This document shows, one piece after another, positions 1 through 5,445 of a stretch of 15,936 bases of DNA (within the stretch, counting starts at the first letter, position 1; each line of letters starts with the position of its first letter). The stretch lies in contig JAHEOI010000215.1 in NCBI GenBank assembly GCA_018610125.1, forward strand, positions 1 to 15,936, written 5' to 3'. A program made the translations under genes and the position numbers. Below the pieces are notes generated by a model, which had not been told where the DNA came from, ran no database searches, and worked only from the letters and a program-made list of their open reading frames with translations. The DNA comes from Verrucomicrobiota bacterium. GTDB taxonomy: Bacteria > Verrucomicrobiota > Verrucomicrobiia > Limisphaerales > JAHEOI01.

Positions 1-561
1 ATCGATATCGGGTGCTCGATTGGCGCTGCGATTATGCGAGAGGCGAACCGCATTCTTCCATTTCCCTTCTTTATACTGTCTTGCGTAAATGTTCAGGTTC
101 CCCTCACGCCGGGATTGCCAAGTCAGCCACAAAACCCCGTCCTGACCCCGCAACTTCGGACGAAAGCTTTCACCGTCTTGGGTGAGCCGCTGTTTCTGCT
201 TGGTCTCGCCTCGGCGTACCGTCGCGCTGAAGAGGTCCCATCCCTCCCGGGTGGACTCGACCCAAACGAGGTGAATCGCCTCATTGTTGCCCACCTCAAT
301 CTCTGGATTAATTAGATCATCCTTTGTCTGATACACAGTAATGGCTGGCTCAGGCTCTCCATTCACCGTCTGAGCTACCTGAATAGAGCTTTGACCTTGG
401 TTGGGGATTGCCCTTTTCCAGGCGATCCACTGCTTACCGTTGACTTGTCGGCTGACATCAGGCATGTAGCTATGACCCTCCTGGCTCACGTCACGCGGCT
501 GCGGCACTTCAACCCCCCAGGAACCGGCCAAAGAAGCCAACAATAGCAGAATCGGATGCAT
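1..561 (-). CDS. Exported beta-propeller (sialidase/TolB-like repeat) protein, C-terminus cut by window edge
   Basis: An open frame of 187 codons on the minus strand runs without a stop to the window edge, so the 3' part of the gene is missing. The start at 561 gives MHPILLLLASLAGSWG, a short hydrophobic signal-peptide-like segment. An in-frame ATG at 660 would add 33 residues and put an Arg before that segment; neither start has a clear Shine-Dalgarno. The mature part repeats a beta-propeller blade pattern: a hydrophobic strand ending in W, then a polar loop and a second strand. Examples are IHLVWVES (residues 96-103) followed by WDLFSATVRRG (108-118), and LWLTWQSRREGNLNIYARQ (144-162). RLTQDGESFRPKL (125-137) resembles the inter-blade segment of TolB/PD40 and BNR/sialidase-like propellers. 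Its enzymatic or binding role cannot be told from the fragment. It is divergent from the HEAT-repeat gene. Confidence 0.72.
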   Translation of the reverse strand, partial: MHPILLLLASLAGSWGVEVPQPRDVSQEGHSYMPDVSRQVNGKQWIAWKRAIPNQGQSSIQVAQTVNGEPEPAITVYQTKDDLINPEIEVGNNEAIHLVWVESTREGWDLFSATVRRGETKQKQRLTQDGESFRPKLRGQDGVLWLTWQSRREGNLNIYARQYKEGKWKNAVRLSHNRSANRAPDID

Positions 562-780
562 GACCCGCGAAACCGTGTACCGCCCGGGTATTCTTATTCT
601 ACACTTCGCTTCGATAGTCGCTCGATTGACACCGCCGTTTGTCGGGGAAATGGTGCTCATGAATCAACGAAAACAATTTTGCCATCATGATGCAAGCGTA
701 AGCTTCTCGCATGCGCTATGACGTTGCGAACGAACAAACAAACAAACAAATGAAACGAGGCCCATTTGAAAGGGAACGCT
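562..780. promoter_or_regulatory. Divergent intergenic region between the beta-propeller and HEAT-repeat genes
   Basis: These 219 bases separate two divergent starts, so they should hold promoters for both genes, but I see no convincing -35/-10 pair. They contain the palindrome CATCATGATG (683-692), a small hairpin AAGC-gtaa-GCTT (694-705) and a four-base simple repeat (733-750). If the minus-strand gene starts at 660 instead of 561, the shared control region is only 661-780. Confidence 0.4.
733..750 (+). repeat. Tetranucleotide simple repeat (AACA)4.5
   Basis: An uninterrupted period-4 tract of AACA, about 4.5 units, ends 30 bases before the ATG of the HEAT-repeat gene and lies in its probable 5' leader. 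It is the only such microsatellite noticed in the window. Its length could vary by slippage, but four to five units is short for phase variation. Confidence 0.7.
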
Positions 781-1578
781 ATGAAGTCTCGTAAAGCTTG
801 GCTTGCAATAGCTATTGTTATGATCGTCTGTCCGCTCGGCTTTTTTGGGCTCCAGCATCTTCGGAGTCCGGGGCATCGCCTGAAGCCGTTGATGGCCGCG
901 CTTGATCGGGGCAACAATTATACGACAAACAGTGAGCTCGAACGAAAATTGGAAAAGAATGCCCCGATTGCGACGAAATATGCCGTGTCCTTGCTCAAAC
1001 ATGAGGATTCGTGGGCAAAAAAGCAGTTGATGACATTCAATGAGAAATACCTTGGACTGAATCTAGGTTTGAAAACATCAACCGAATTGGATCGGAGAGC
1101 CAAGAAGATCCTTTACATCCTAGGAGAGCGGGCGAAAGGTGCGACAAGCGCTCTTGCCGAGTTGATCAAATCCCAGAACGATGGCGGACAATGGGGATTG
1201 TTTTGCATTGGCGATTCCGCGGTGCCGTTGGTGACAAATCTCTTAGCCCACACCAACAAGGATGTAAGAGTAGACGCTGCATTCTTATACGCCAAGCTCG
1301 AAGGGCGGGGAGGTCACTCAACCGAATACACCGCACCGGACGGCCGAAAAGTCTACGAGCCAAGCTTGGTGGTGGCGGATTGGGATATCGAGCAGCTCTG
1401 CGAGATGCTTGAAAGTTCAAATCCGTTAATGCGACGGGCTGCTGTAGAAGCGTTAGAGACATATTCCGGTGCCGCCGGCGACGACAAAACCGAAATATCG
1501 GCGTTAAAGGAAGTCCTTGATGATCCTGATCCCAGAGTGCGCCGTGCTGCCCGAAAAACACTGAAAACGGTCGAGTAG
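781..1578 (+). CDS. Membrane-anchored HEAT-repeat protein
   Basis: A 265-residue protein. I chose ATG 781 because AAGGGA lies six bases upstream and the protein then begins MKSRKAWLAIAIVMIVCPLG, a basic n-region followed by a hydrophobic helix (about residues 6-24). That looks like a signal anchor or uncleaved signal peptide. The TTG at 766 would add only five residues. HEAT-type helical repeats are clear in the C-terminal half: NKDVRVDAAFLYAKLEG (159-175), SNPLMRRAAVEALETYSG (213-230) and DPDPRVRRAARKTLKTVE (248-265). Weaker ones probably lie at about 105-155 (ERAKGATSALAELIK, CIGDSAVPLVTNLLA). HEAT repeats form solenoids for protein-protein contact, so a scaffold role facing the periplasm is inferred. 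No catalytic motif is visible and its partner is unknown. Confidence 0.82.
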   Translation: MKSRKAWLAIAIVMIVCPLGFFGLQHLRSPGHRLKPLMAALDRGNNYTTNSELERKLEKNAPIATKYAVSLLKHEDSWAKKQLMTFNEKYLGLNLGLKTSTELDRRAKKILYILGERAKGATSALAELIKSQNDGGQWGLFCIGDSAVPLVTNLLAHTNKDVRVDAAFLYAKLEGRGGHSTEYTAPDGRKVYEPSLVVADWDIEQLCEMLESSNPLMRRAAVEALETYSGAAGDDKTEISALKEVLDDPDPRVRRAARKTLKTVE

Positions 1579-1633
1579 CGCGTGAGCCTATTCTGGTGGG
1601 AGGCGGCGGTACCTCAAGAGCGGTTTTTCTTGA

Positions 1634-1655
1634 CTGATAGGGGCGCCGTGTCCCT
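1634..1655 (+). repeat. Degenerate copy of the CTGATAGGG hairpin repeat
   Basis: CTGATAGGG followed by GCGCCGTGTCCCT shares its first nine bases and the closing TCCC with the two better copies at 2948-2977 and 6502-6531. AGGG (1639-1642) can pair with CCCT (1652-1655). The resemblance is partial, so membership of the same family is likely but not certain. Confidence 0.4.
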
Positions 1656-1743
1656 CTCTTTGGTAACTAAACAGCTACAAGAAGGCTGGGAGTGATTGAA
1701 CAGAAGCACCCAAAGGGACGGTAAGCTCAGACGGTAAGAACAT

Positions 1744-1822
1744 CGAGCCGATAAAGTCCGGACTGGCAGGGGCACCGCATCAGCAGCGGTGGCCCGGCCT
1801 TTATCTGCTCGAAGGGTTTTTT
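1744..1822 (+). terminator. Extended hairpin followed by T6: rho-independent terminator or end of a small RNA
   Basis: CGAGC (1744-1748) pairs with GCTCG (1807-1811), GATAAAG (1750-1756) with CTTTATC (1799-1805), and CCGG (1758-1761) with CCGG (1794-1797). An inner hairpin CACCGC (1773-1778) with GCGGTG (1786-1791) sits inside. TTTTTT follows at 1817-1822, five bases after the stem. The stem is much longer than a plain terminator and lies 165 bases after the HEAT-repeat stop, so it could instead be the 3' end of an independent structured RNA. Confidence 0.6.
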
Positions 1823-1901
1823 CTCTTCACGCTCCTTCGTAACCTTCTGTAAGCGGTCGGGTTGCCAAAGTCGGGCGAAGGGTGATAAACCGGGGCTCAT
1901 C

Positions 1902-2855
1902 ATGAAGATTGTTGTATTGGACGGTTACACATTGAGTCCGGGGGACTTGCGCTGGGATCGCCTTAAAGCCTTGGGAGAATGTTGGATCTATGACCGAAGC
2001 ACTCGGGACGAAGCGATTATCCGTGCCCAAGATGCCGAAGTCCTCTTGACCAACAAGGCGTGTGTCGACGAGGAGGTATTGCGGGCGGCGAATGCCCTGC
2101 GTTATATCGGGGTACTGGCGACCGGCTATAACAATGTCGATGTCGAAGCCGCCGCTGCTCGTGGAATCCCCGTAAGCAACGTGCCAAGCTATGGCACCGC
2201 CTCGGTCGCCCAGCTCACCTTCGCGCTGTTATTGGAGCTGACTCAGCATGTCGGTCACCACGCCGAGACCGTACGTCGGGGGAAATGGTCCGAATGCCCC
2301 GATTTCTGCTATTGGGACTTCCCGCTTGTGGAACTGGAGGGGCTTACGCTGGGGATTATCGGGCTCGGGCGGATCGGTCGAGCAGTGGCCCGGCTCGGCG
2401 ATGCCTTTGGAATGCGGCTAATGGCTTACACCCGACATCCCCCGCAATCCGGATGGGATTTTGTCTCCTTTGTCGATTTTGACACGCTGCTGGCTGAAAG
2501 CGACGTTGTCAGCCTCCATTGTCCGTTAACGGAGGCTACACGCGGGCTGATTGATCGCAATCGTATCGGGCAAATGAAGAGCTCGGCTTTTCTATTGAAC
2601 ACGAGTCGCGGGGCATTGGTGAATGAGGAGGCCTTGGCGGAGGCTTTAGATGCCGGGCGGCTTGCCGGCGCGGGGGTAGATGTGCTAAACGAAGAGCCTC
2701 CCCGAAACGGGAGTCCGCTGTTTAAGGCTAAAAACTGCTACATTACTCCGCATCTGGGATGGGGCACTCGCGCGGCGAGAGAGCGATTGATGCAAGCGGT
2801 GATTGAAAATATCGAGGCATTCCTTCAGGGGCGTCCTCAAAACGTGGTGAATTAA
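1902..2855 (+). CDS. D-2-hydroxyacid dehydrogenase, hydroxypyruvate reductase/glycerate dehydrogenase type
   Basis: A complete 317-residue NAD(P)-dependent D-2-hydroxyacid dehydrogenase, the usual length for the family. The N-terminal substrate-binding half includes VLATGYNNVD (71-80) and SNVPSYGTASVAQLTFAL (92-109). The Rossmann nucleotide-binding motif GLGRIG is at 154-159. The catalytic triad is visible: Arg236 in NTSRGALV, Glu265 in NEEPP and His284 in ITPHLGW. The NNVD and TPH(L/I)xW signatures resemble hydroxypyruvate reductases, which reduce hydroxypyruvate to D-glycerate in serine and glyoxylate metabolism. Related enzymes act on glyoxylate or other 2-oxoacids, so the substrate is inferred. 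ATG 1902 is preceded by GGGG seven bases away, a weak ribosome site. The enzyme is cytoplasmic, and its gene stands alone between two intergenic stretches. Confidence 0.93.
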   Translation: MKIVVLDGYTLSPGDLRWDRLKALGECWIYDRSTRDEAIIRAQDAEVLLTNKACVDEEVLRAANALRYIGVLATGYNNVDVEAAAARGIPVSNVPSYGTASVAQLTFALLLELTQHVGHHAETVRRGKWSECPDFCYWDFPLVELEGLTLGIIGLGRIGRAVARLGDAFGMRLMAYTRHPPQSGWDFVSFVDFDTLLAESDVVSLHCPLTEATRGLIDRNRIGQMKSSAFLLNTSRGALVNEEALAEALDAGRLAGAGVDVLNEEPPRNGSPLFKAKNCYITPHLGWGTRAARERLMQAVIENIEAFLQGRPQNVVN

Positions 2856-2883
2856 CTTCGCTGGGAATCGGGACGGCCTGCCA

Positions 2884-2931
2884 CAGAGCATAGGGGACAC
2901 GGCCCAGAGCACAGAGCACAGAGCACAGAGC
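2884..2931 (+). repeat. CAGAGCA 7-bp tandem repeat
   Basis: CAGAGCA occurs in tandem at 2905-2911, 2912-2918 and 2919-2925, with a truncated fourth unit at 2926-2931. An isolated copy lies at 2884-2890, separated by 14 bases of G-rich sequence. No coding frame explains the period. Confidence 0.75.
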
Positions 2932-2947
2932 GACCGGCTTTCGCCTC

Positions 2948-2977
2948 CCTGATAGGGACGTTCTCCTGGACGTCCCA
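2948..2977 (+). repeat. 30-bp dispersed palindromic (REP-like) repeat, copy 1
   Basis: The unit is CCTGATAGGGACGT, an eight-base loop, then ACGTCCCA. GGGACGT (2955-2961) pairs perfectly with ACGTCCC (2970-2976). A second copy at 6502-6531 lies on the opposite strand and matches 26 of 30 positions, including the whole first 14 bases. The size, hairpin and intergenic location fit a REP-like element. No RAYT transposase is in the window. Confidence 0.7.
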
Positions 2978-3050
2978 CTTCTCTCTTGTCTCCCCCACCT
3001 CGCACGGAAAAAGGAAAAAAAGTGGGACCTCGAGGACGAGCTCACTATCA

Positions 3051-3182
3051 GTGAACGAAAAGTGGGACTTGCTTGCCGAGACTCTCAACCGGGAGGAAGT
3101 CGGCAACGTCGATGAGTCTGCTGCCGCCGTGAGCAGCATATTGGGCAACCACGACAGACCGGATGGTCTGCGTTGCGGTTAG
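3051..3182 (+). pseudogene. Possible gene remnant or small ORF, 43 codons from GTG
   Basis: An open frame from GTG 3051 to TAG 3180-3182 encodes a peptide-like sequence beginning MNEKWDLLAETLNREEVG. It is acidic, with mixed polar and hydrophobic residues, and reads more naturally than a random frame. Against it, there is no nearby Shine-Dalgarno, its start overlaps the AAGTGGGAC repeat, and its end runs through a hairpin. It may be a decayed fragment or chance. Confidence 0.15.
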
Positions 3183-3198
3183 GAAAGGTCGTCTAACC
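3147..3198 (+). other. Two overlapping, mutually exclusive hairpins
   Basis: CAGACC (3155-3160) pairs with GGTCTG (3165-3170) around a GGAT loop, and the stem extends imperfectly outward to AACC (3147-3150) with GGTT (3177-3180). That same GGTT starts GGTTAG (3177-3182), which pairs with CTAACC (3193-3198). No T-run follows, so this is not a standard terminator. Confidence 0.4.
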
Positions 3199-3315
3199 TC
3201 CCCGCGATGTTATTCATTGAACACTTTGTACCACCGAACTGGTTAAATTTAGCCATTTTGATCCATTGGCGACGCTTCATCCTTGATCCTCTCTAAGCCT
3301 TTGCTCCCGTCAATG

Positions 3316-3357
3316 GCCGGTAATCAGGGAATTATGGAAGGACACGTCCTTACCGGC
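3316..3357 (+). promoter_or_regulatory. Nested inverted repeat, candidate enhancer/operator upstream of the sigma-54 promoter
   Basis: GCCGGTAA (3316-3323) is perfectly inverted as TTACCGGC (3350-3357) around a 26-base spacer. The 3' side of the spacer contains a second perfect palindrome, AAGGAC-AC-GTCCTT (3338-3351), which overlaps the outer arm. The element ends five bases before the sigma-54 promoter, where an enhancer-binding activator could act. It does not match the enteric NtrC consensus, so the regulator is unknown. An RNA hairpin is less likely because the probable transcription start lies downstream. Confidence 0.5.
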
Positions 3358-3362
3358 AGAGC

Positions 3363-3380
3363 TTGGCAAGCTAGTTGCTA
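3363..3380 (+). promoter_or_regulatory. Sigma-54 (RpoN) -24/-12 promoter for the amt cassette
   Basis: TTGGCAAGCTAGTTGCTA matches the sigma-54 pattern TTGGCAC-N4-TTGCT closely. The invariant GG (3365-3366) and GC (3377-3378) are separated by exactly ten bases. Transcription would begin near 3390, leaving a leader of about 160 bases before amt. Ammonium transporter/P-II operons are classic RpoN targets in many bacteria, so position and gene context agree. Confidence 0.78.
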
Positions 3381-3463
3381 ACCCCCGTTAATGGAACGCG
3401 GATGAGATAGAAAAAGGGGTGGTGAAGGGGAAATTGGAAGGCAGACCCGCTTGGGTGTGCCTA

Positions 3464-3553
3464 ATGGCTATAGAAAGAAGACCTTGTGCCGATTGCGGCA
3501 CCGGGATGAGCAAAAAAGAAAAACGAGAAAAAGGGATCAAGACAAGTATATGA
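3464..3553 (+). CDS. Candidate 29-residue CxxC small protein or leader peptide overlapping the amt start
   Basis: From ATG 3464 a 29-codon frame ends in TGA at 3551-3553, giving an ATGA overlap with the amt start at 3550. The peptide starts MAIERRPCADCGTGM, a zinc-knuckle-like CxxCG at residues 8-12, and continues with a strongly basic stretch SKKEKREKGIKTSI (16-29). It lies in the long leader of the sigma-54 transcript, and its codons also form a hairpin, GTGCCG (3486-3491) with CGGCAC (3496-3501). No strong Shine-Dalgarno precedes it; the nearest purine stretch is GGGTG, seven bases upstream. An internal ATG at 3506 is an alternative. It could couple translation to amt, be a real microprotein, or be chance. 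Confidence 0.33.
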   Translation: MAIERRPCADCGTGMSKKEKREKGIKTSI

Positions 3554-4908
3554 ATATGCTTTTAAGAAAGACAGCCGTGTTGGCACTGCTGCTTGGGCCA
3601 TTGGCCGGCTCGACCGCCTTGGCGGCGGCCGAGGGCCCAGCCTATTCGAGCATGGACGAATTCAAGACGCAGGCCATCGACTATCCCAAATTCATTGTCG
3701 ATAACCTATGGATACTGATAGCTGCCGCGCTTGTATTCATCATGCATTTGGGATTCTCGACCCTCGAGGCCGGTCTGACGCGTCAAAAGAATACCGTCAA
3801 CGTGCTCTTTAAGAATGTGTTCATCATTTGTGTCGGGATATTGACGTATGCCCTTTGTGGCTTCTCCCTCATGTATCCGGGTGACTTCAATCACTGGATC
3901 GGCTTTGGGGGGTTCGGGCTTGGGATCGATCCGAGCAAGGGGGATTTAAACTATTTTACCCCCGAATATGGGCTCCAGATGACCATATGGTCGGATTTTA
4001 TATTTCAAGCCATGTTTGCCGCGACCGCGGCCACCATCGTCTCCGGTGCTGTCGCTGAACGCGTGAGGCTTCCGGCCTTCATGATTTTCTCAACCTTGCT
4101 GGTAGGATTGGCCTACCCGATTACCGGGAGCTGGAAGTGGGGAGGCGGCTGGCTGCAAGGGCTTGGATTCTACGATTTCGCCGGATCGACCGTGGTCCAT
4201 GCTGTTGGCGGGTTTGCCGCTTTGGCCTGTGTGCTCCTGCTCGGACCCAGGCGAGGAAAGTATCTTGAAGGAGGCCGTATGCGCCCGATTCTCGGACATA
4301 ATATGCCGCTGGCCACGATCGGGGTGTTCTTGCTCTGGTTGGGCTGGTTTGGTTTCAATGGTGGATCGGTCTTGAGCGCGGACCCGAAGGCCGTTTCGCT
4401 GGTGTTTGTCACAACGGCCCTTGCCGCCGCTGCGGGAGGCTTTGCCTCCATCGTCACCTCATGGCTTTTGATCCGAAAGCCCGACCTTTCGATGTCGCTT
4501 AACGGCGTTCTTGCGGGCCTTGTGGGGATCACAGCAGGAGCGGACGTCGTCTCCCCGCTTGGTTCGGTTGCCATCGGGGTGATAGCCGGCATAATCGTCG
4601 TCTTCTCGATTATTGCCTTGGACAAGATCAAGATCGACGATCCCGTGGGGGCCATCTCCGTTCATGGCATTTGCGGCATTTGGGGCACGCTGGCTGTTGG
4701 GATCTTCAACAGTGATTACTCCTTTTGGGTCCAGCTCTTGGGGACCGTCGCTATTTCCGTCGCGACCTTCCTCTTTTCACTTTTGGCGTTTGGTTGCCTT
4801 AAGGCAGTGATCGGGGTCCGCGCCTCGGCTGAAGATGAGGAAGAGGGACTTGATGTCGGCGAGCACGGGAATGAAGCCTACCCGGAATTCGCCAAGGCCT
4901 CAAGCTGA
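3550..4908 (+). CDS. amt: Ammonium transporter, Amt family
   Basis: A 452-residue polytopic membrane protein of the Amt/Mep/Rh family that conducts ammonium/ammonia into the cytoplasm, normally as a trimer. I chose ATG 3550 because it is followed by a signal peptide (MNMLLRKTAVLALLLG, cut near residue 27) and overlaps the upstream small ORF. ATG 3556 is also possible. AAGGGA lies 13 bases upstream, slightly far. Family signatures are FSTLEAGLTRQKNTVNVLFK (69-88), YDFAGSTVVH with the conserved Asp209 and first pore His217, GWFGFNGGS (265-273), and ISVHGICGIWGTLAVGIF with the second pore His372. The cytoplasmic tail RASAEDEEEGLDVGEHGNEAY (424-444) fits the C-terminal motif that contacts P-II proteins. 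The P-II gene follows directly, and expression is probably nitrogen-controlled through the sigma-54 promoter. Confidence 0.96.
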   Translation: MNMLLRKTAVLALLLGPLAGSTALAAAEGPAYSSMDEFKTQAIDYPKFIVDNLWILIAAALVFIMHLGFSTLEAGLTRQKNTVNVLFKNVFIICVGILTYALCGFSLMYPGDFNHWIGFGGFGLGIDPSKGDLNYFTPEYGLQMTIWSDFIFQAMFAATAATIVSGAVAERVRLPAFMIFSTLLVGLAYPITGSWKWGGGWLQGLGFYDFAGSTVVHAVGGFAALACVLLLGPRRGKYLEGGRMRPILGHNMPLATIGVFLLWLGWFGFNGGSVLSADPKAVSLVFVTTALAAAAGGFASIVTSWLLIRKPDLSMSLNGVLAGLVGITAGADVVSPLGSVAIGVIAGIIVVFSIIALDKIKIDDPVGAISVHGICGIWGTLAVGIFNSDYSFWVQLLGTVAISVATFLFSLLAFGCLKAVIGVRASAEDEEEGLDVGEHGNEAYPEFAKASS

Positions 4909-4916
4909 TTGAAAAA

Positions 4917-4970
4917 CGGGGATGCGGTGTTCGGCTGTCTCTGAAGCCGCGCCGGCTAACGACATCCCCG
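4917..4970 (+). other. Structured amt/P-II intergenic hairpin
   Basis: CGGGGATG (4917-4924) pairs perfectly with CATCCCCG (4963-4970). Inside, CGGCT (4932-4936) pairs with AGCCG (4945-4949). No T-run follows, so this is more likely an mRNA stability or processing element that sets the amt to P-II ratio than a full terminator. Confidence 0.55.
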
Positions 4971-5007
4971 GCAAACCGAAGACATTTATATAGACCCATC
5001 AATACTT

Positions 5008-5346
5008 ATGAAGCTTATTACTGCCATTATCAAGCCGTTCAAACTGGAAGAGGTCAAGGAGGCCCTTGCCGAGATCGGAATCGAAGGAATGACGGTCACC
5101 GAGGTCAAGGGGTTTGGCCGGCAAAAGGGCCATACCGAAATCTACCGCGGGAGTGAGTATACGGTCGATTTCCTGCCAAAAATCCGGATGGACGTGGTCG
5201 TGCCGGATTCGGCAGTTGAATCCGCGGTGTCTACGATCACGAAATCTGCAAAAAGCGGGAAGATCGGCGACGGTAAGGTCTTCGTCTCCGCGATTGAACA
5301 GGCCGTTCGGATCCGTACAGGCGATTCCGGTGATAACGCGGTCTAA
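5008..5346 (+). CDS. Nitrogen regulatory P-II protein (GlnB/GlnK family)
   Basis: A full-length P-II signal protein of 112 residues, starting MKLITAIIKPFKLEEVKEAL as is typical. The T-loop (about 37-55) contains YRGSEYTVDFLPK with Tyr51, the residue uridylylated by GlnD in proteobacteria. The B-loop region reads SGKIGDGKVFVS (83-94) with Lys90, and the C-terminal signature is AVRIRTGDSG (99-108). P-II trimers bind ATP/ADP and 2-oxoglutarate, report nitrogen status, and block the Amt pore when nitrogen is plentiful. Linkage to amt (99 bases apart, same strand) makes a GlnK-like role likely, but GlnB and GlnK cannot be separated reliably by sequence alone. No obvious Shine-Dalgarno precedes the ATG. 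Confidence 0.96.
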   Translation: MKLITAIIKPFKLEEVKEALAEIGIEGMTVTEVKGFGRQKGHTEIYRGSEYTVDFLPKIRMDVVVPDSAVESAVSTITKSAKSGKIGDGKVFVSAIEQAVRIRTGDSGDNAV

Positions 5347-5445
5347 AAAGGTAAAGATTCCTCCAAGCCGGACCACGCTCGGATGTCTGTACACATCGGG
5401 CGTGAATTATGCAAACCAAGAACAAAACAAGCGGAGAATACGCAT

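Larger units (their letters stand above)
1579..1901. other. Intergenic stretch with a repeat-like hairpin and a structured element
   Basis: No credible gene is seen in these 323 bases on either strand. From left to right they hold a degenerate copy of the dispersed CTGATAGGG hairpin repeat (1634-1655), two direct copies of GACGGTAAG (1717-1725 and 1730-1738), a long hairpin with a T-run (1744-1822), and the short leader of the dehydrogenase gene. Confidence 0.6.
2856..3463. other. Repeat-rich intergenic stretch upstream of the nitrogen cassette
   Basis: About 600 bases without a convincing gene. In order they hold a 7-bp tandem repeat (2884-2931), a 30-bp hairpin repeat (2948-2977), a motif AAGTGGGAC present three times (2972-2980 reversed, 3020-3028, 3060-3068), and a 43-codon open frame of doubtful status (3051-3182). 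After these come two mutually exclusive hairpins (3155-3170 and 3177-3198), a nested inverted repeat (3316-3357) and a sigma-54 promoter (3363-3380). The left half looks like repeat debris and the right half like the control region of the ammonium transporter. Confidence 0.6.

Noticed and set aside
34..315. Plus-strand 93-codon open frame
   Set aside because: It lies opposite the longer, signal-peptide-bearing minus-strand propeller gene, whose repeat pattern is convincing; this frame shows no domain.
750..794. 14-codon frame from ATG 750 overlapping the HEAT-repeat start
   Set aside because: It is very short, begins in the simple repeat, has no ribosome site and has no informative composition.
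1862..1889. Sigma-70-like TTGCCA-N16-GATAAA before the hydroxyacid dehydrogenase
   Set aside because: The hexamers are fair, but transcription would begin about six bases before ATG 1902 and exclude any ribosome site; possible only as a leaderless mRNA.
2905..2931. CRISPR-like array
   Set aside because: The 7-bp units are contiguous with no spacers, and no cas gene is present.
2685..3148. Several minus-strand frames of about 100 codons across 2685-3148
   Set aside because: Their sequence is low-complexity (Cys/Leu/Ser runs) produced by the CAGAGCA tandem repeat and hairpins, and they overlap the dehydrogenase end.
3451..3549. Upstream extension of amt to TTG 3451
   Set aside because: It would add 33 very basic residues before a clear signal peptide; ATG 3550 or 3556 fits export far better.
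4917..4970. Rho-independent terminator between amt and the P-II gene
   Set aside because: The hairpin is strong but has no T-run, and the two genes belong together functionally.
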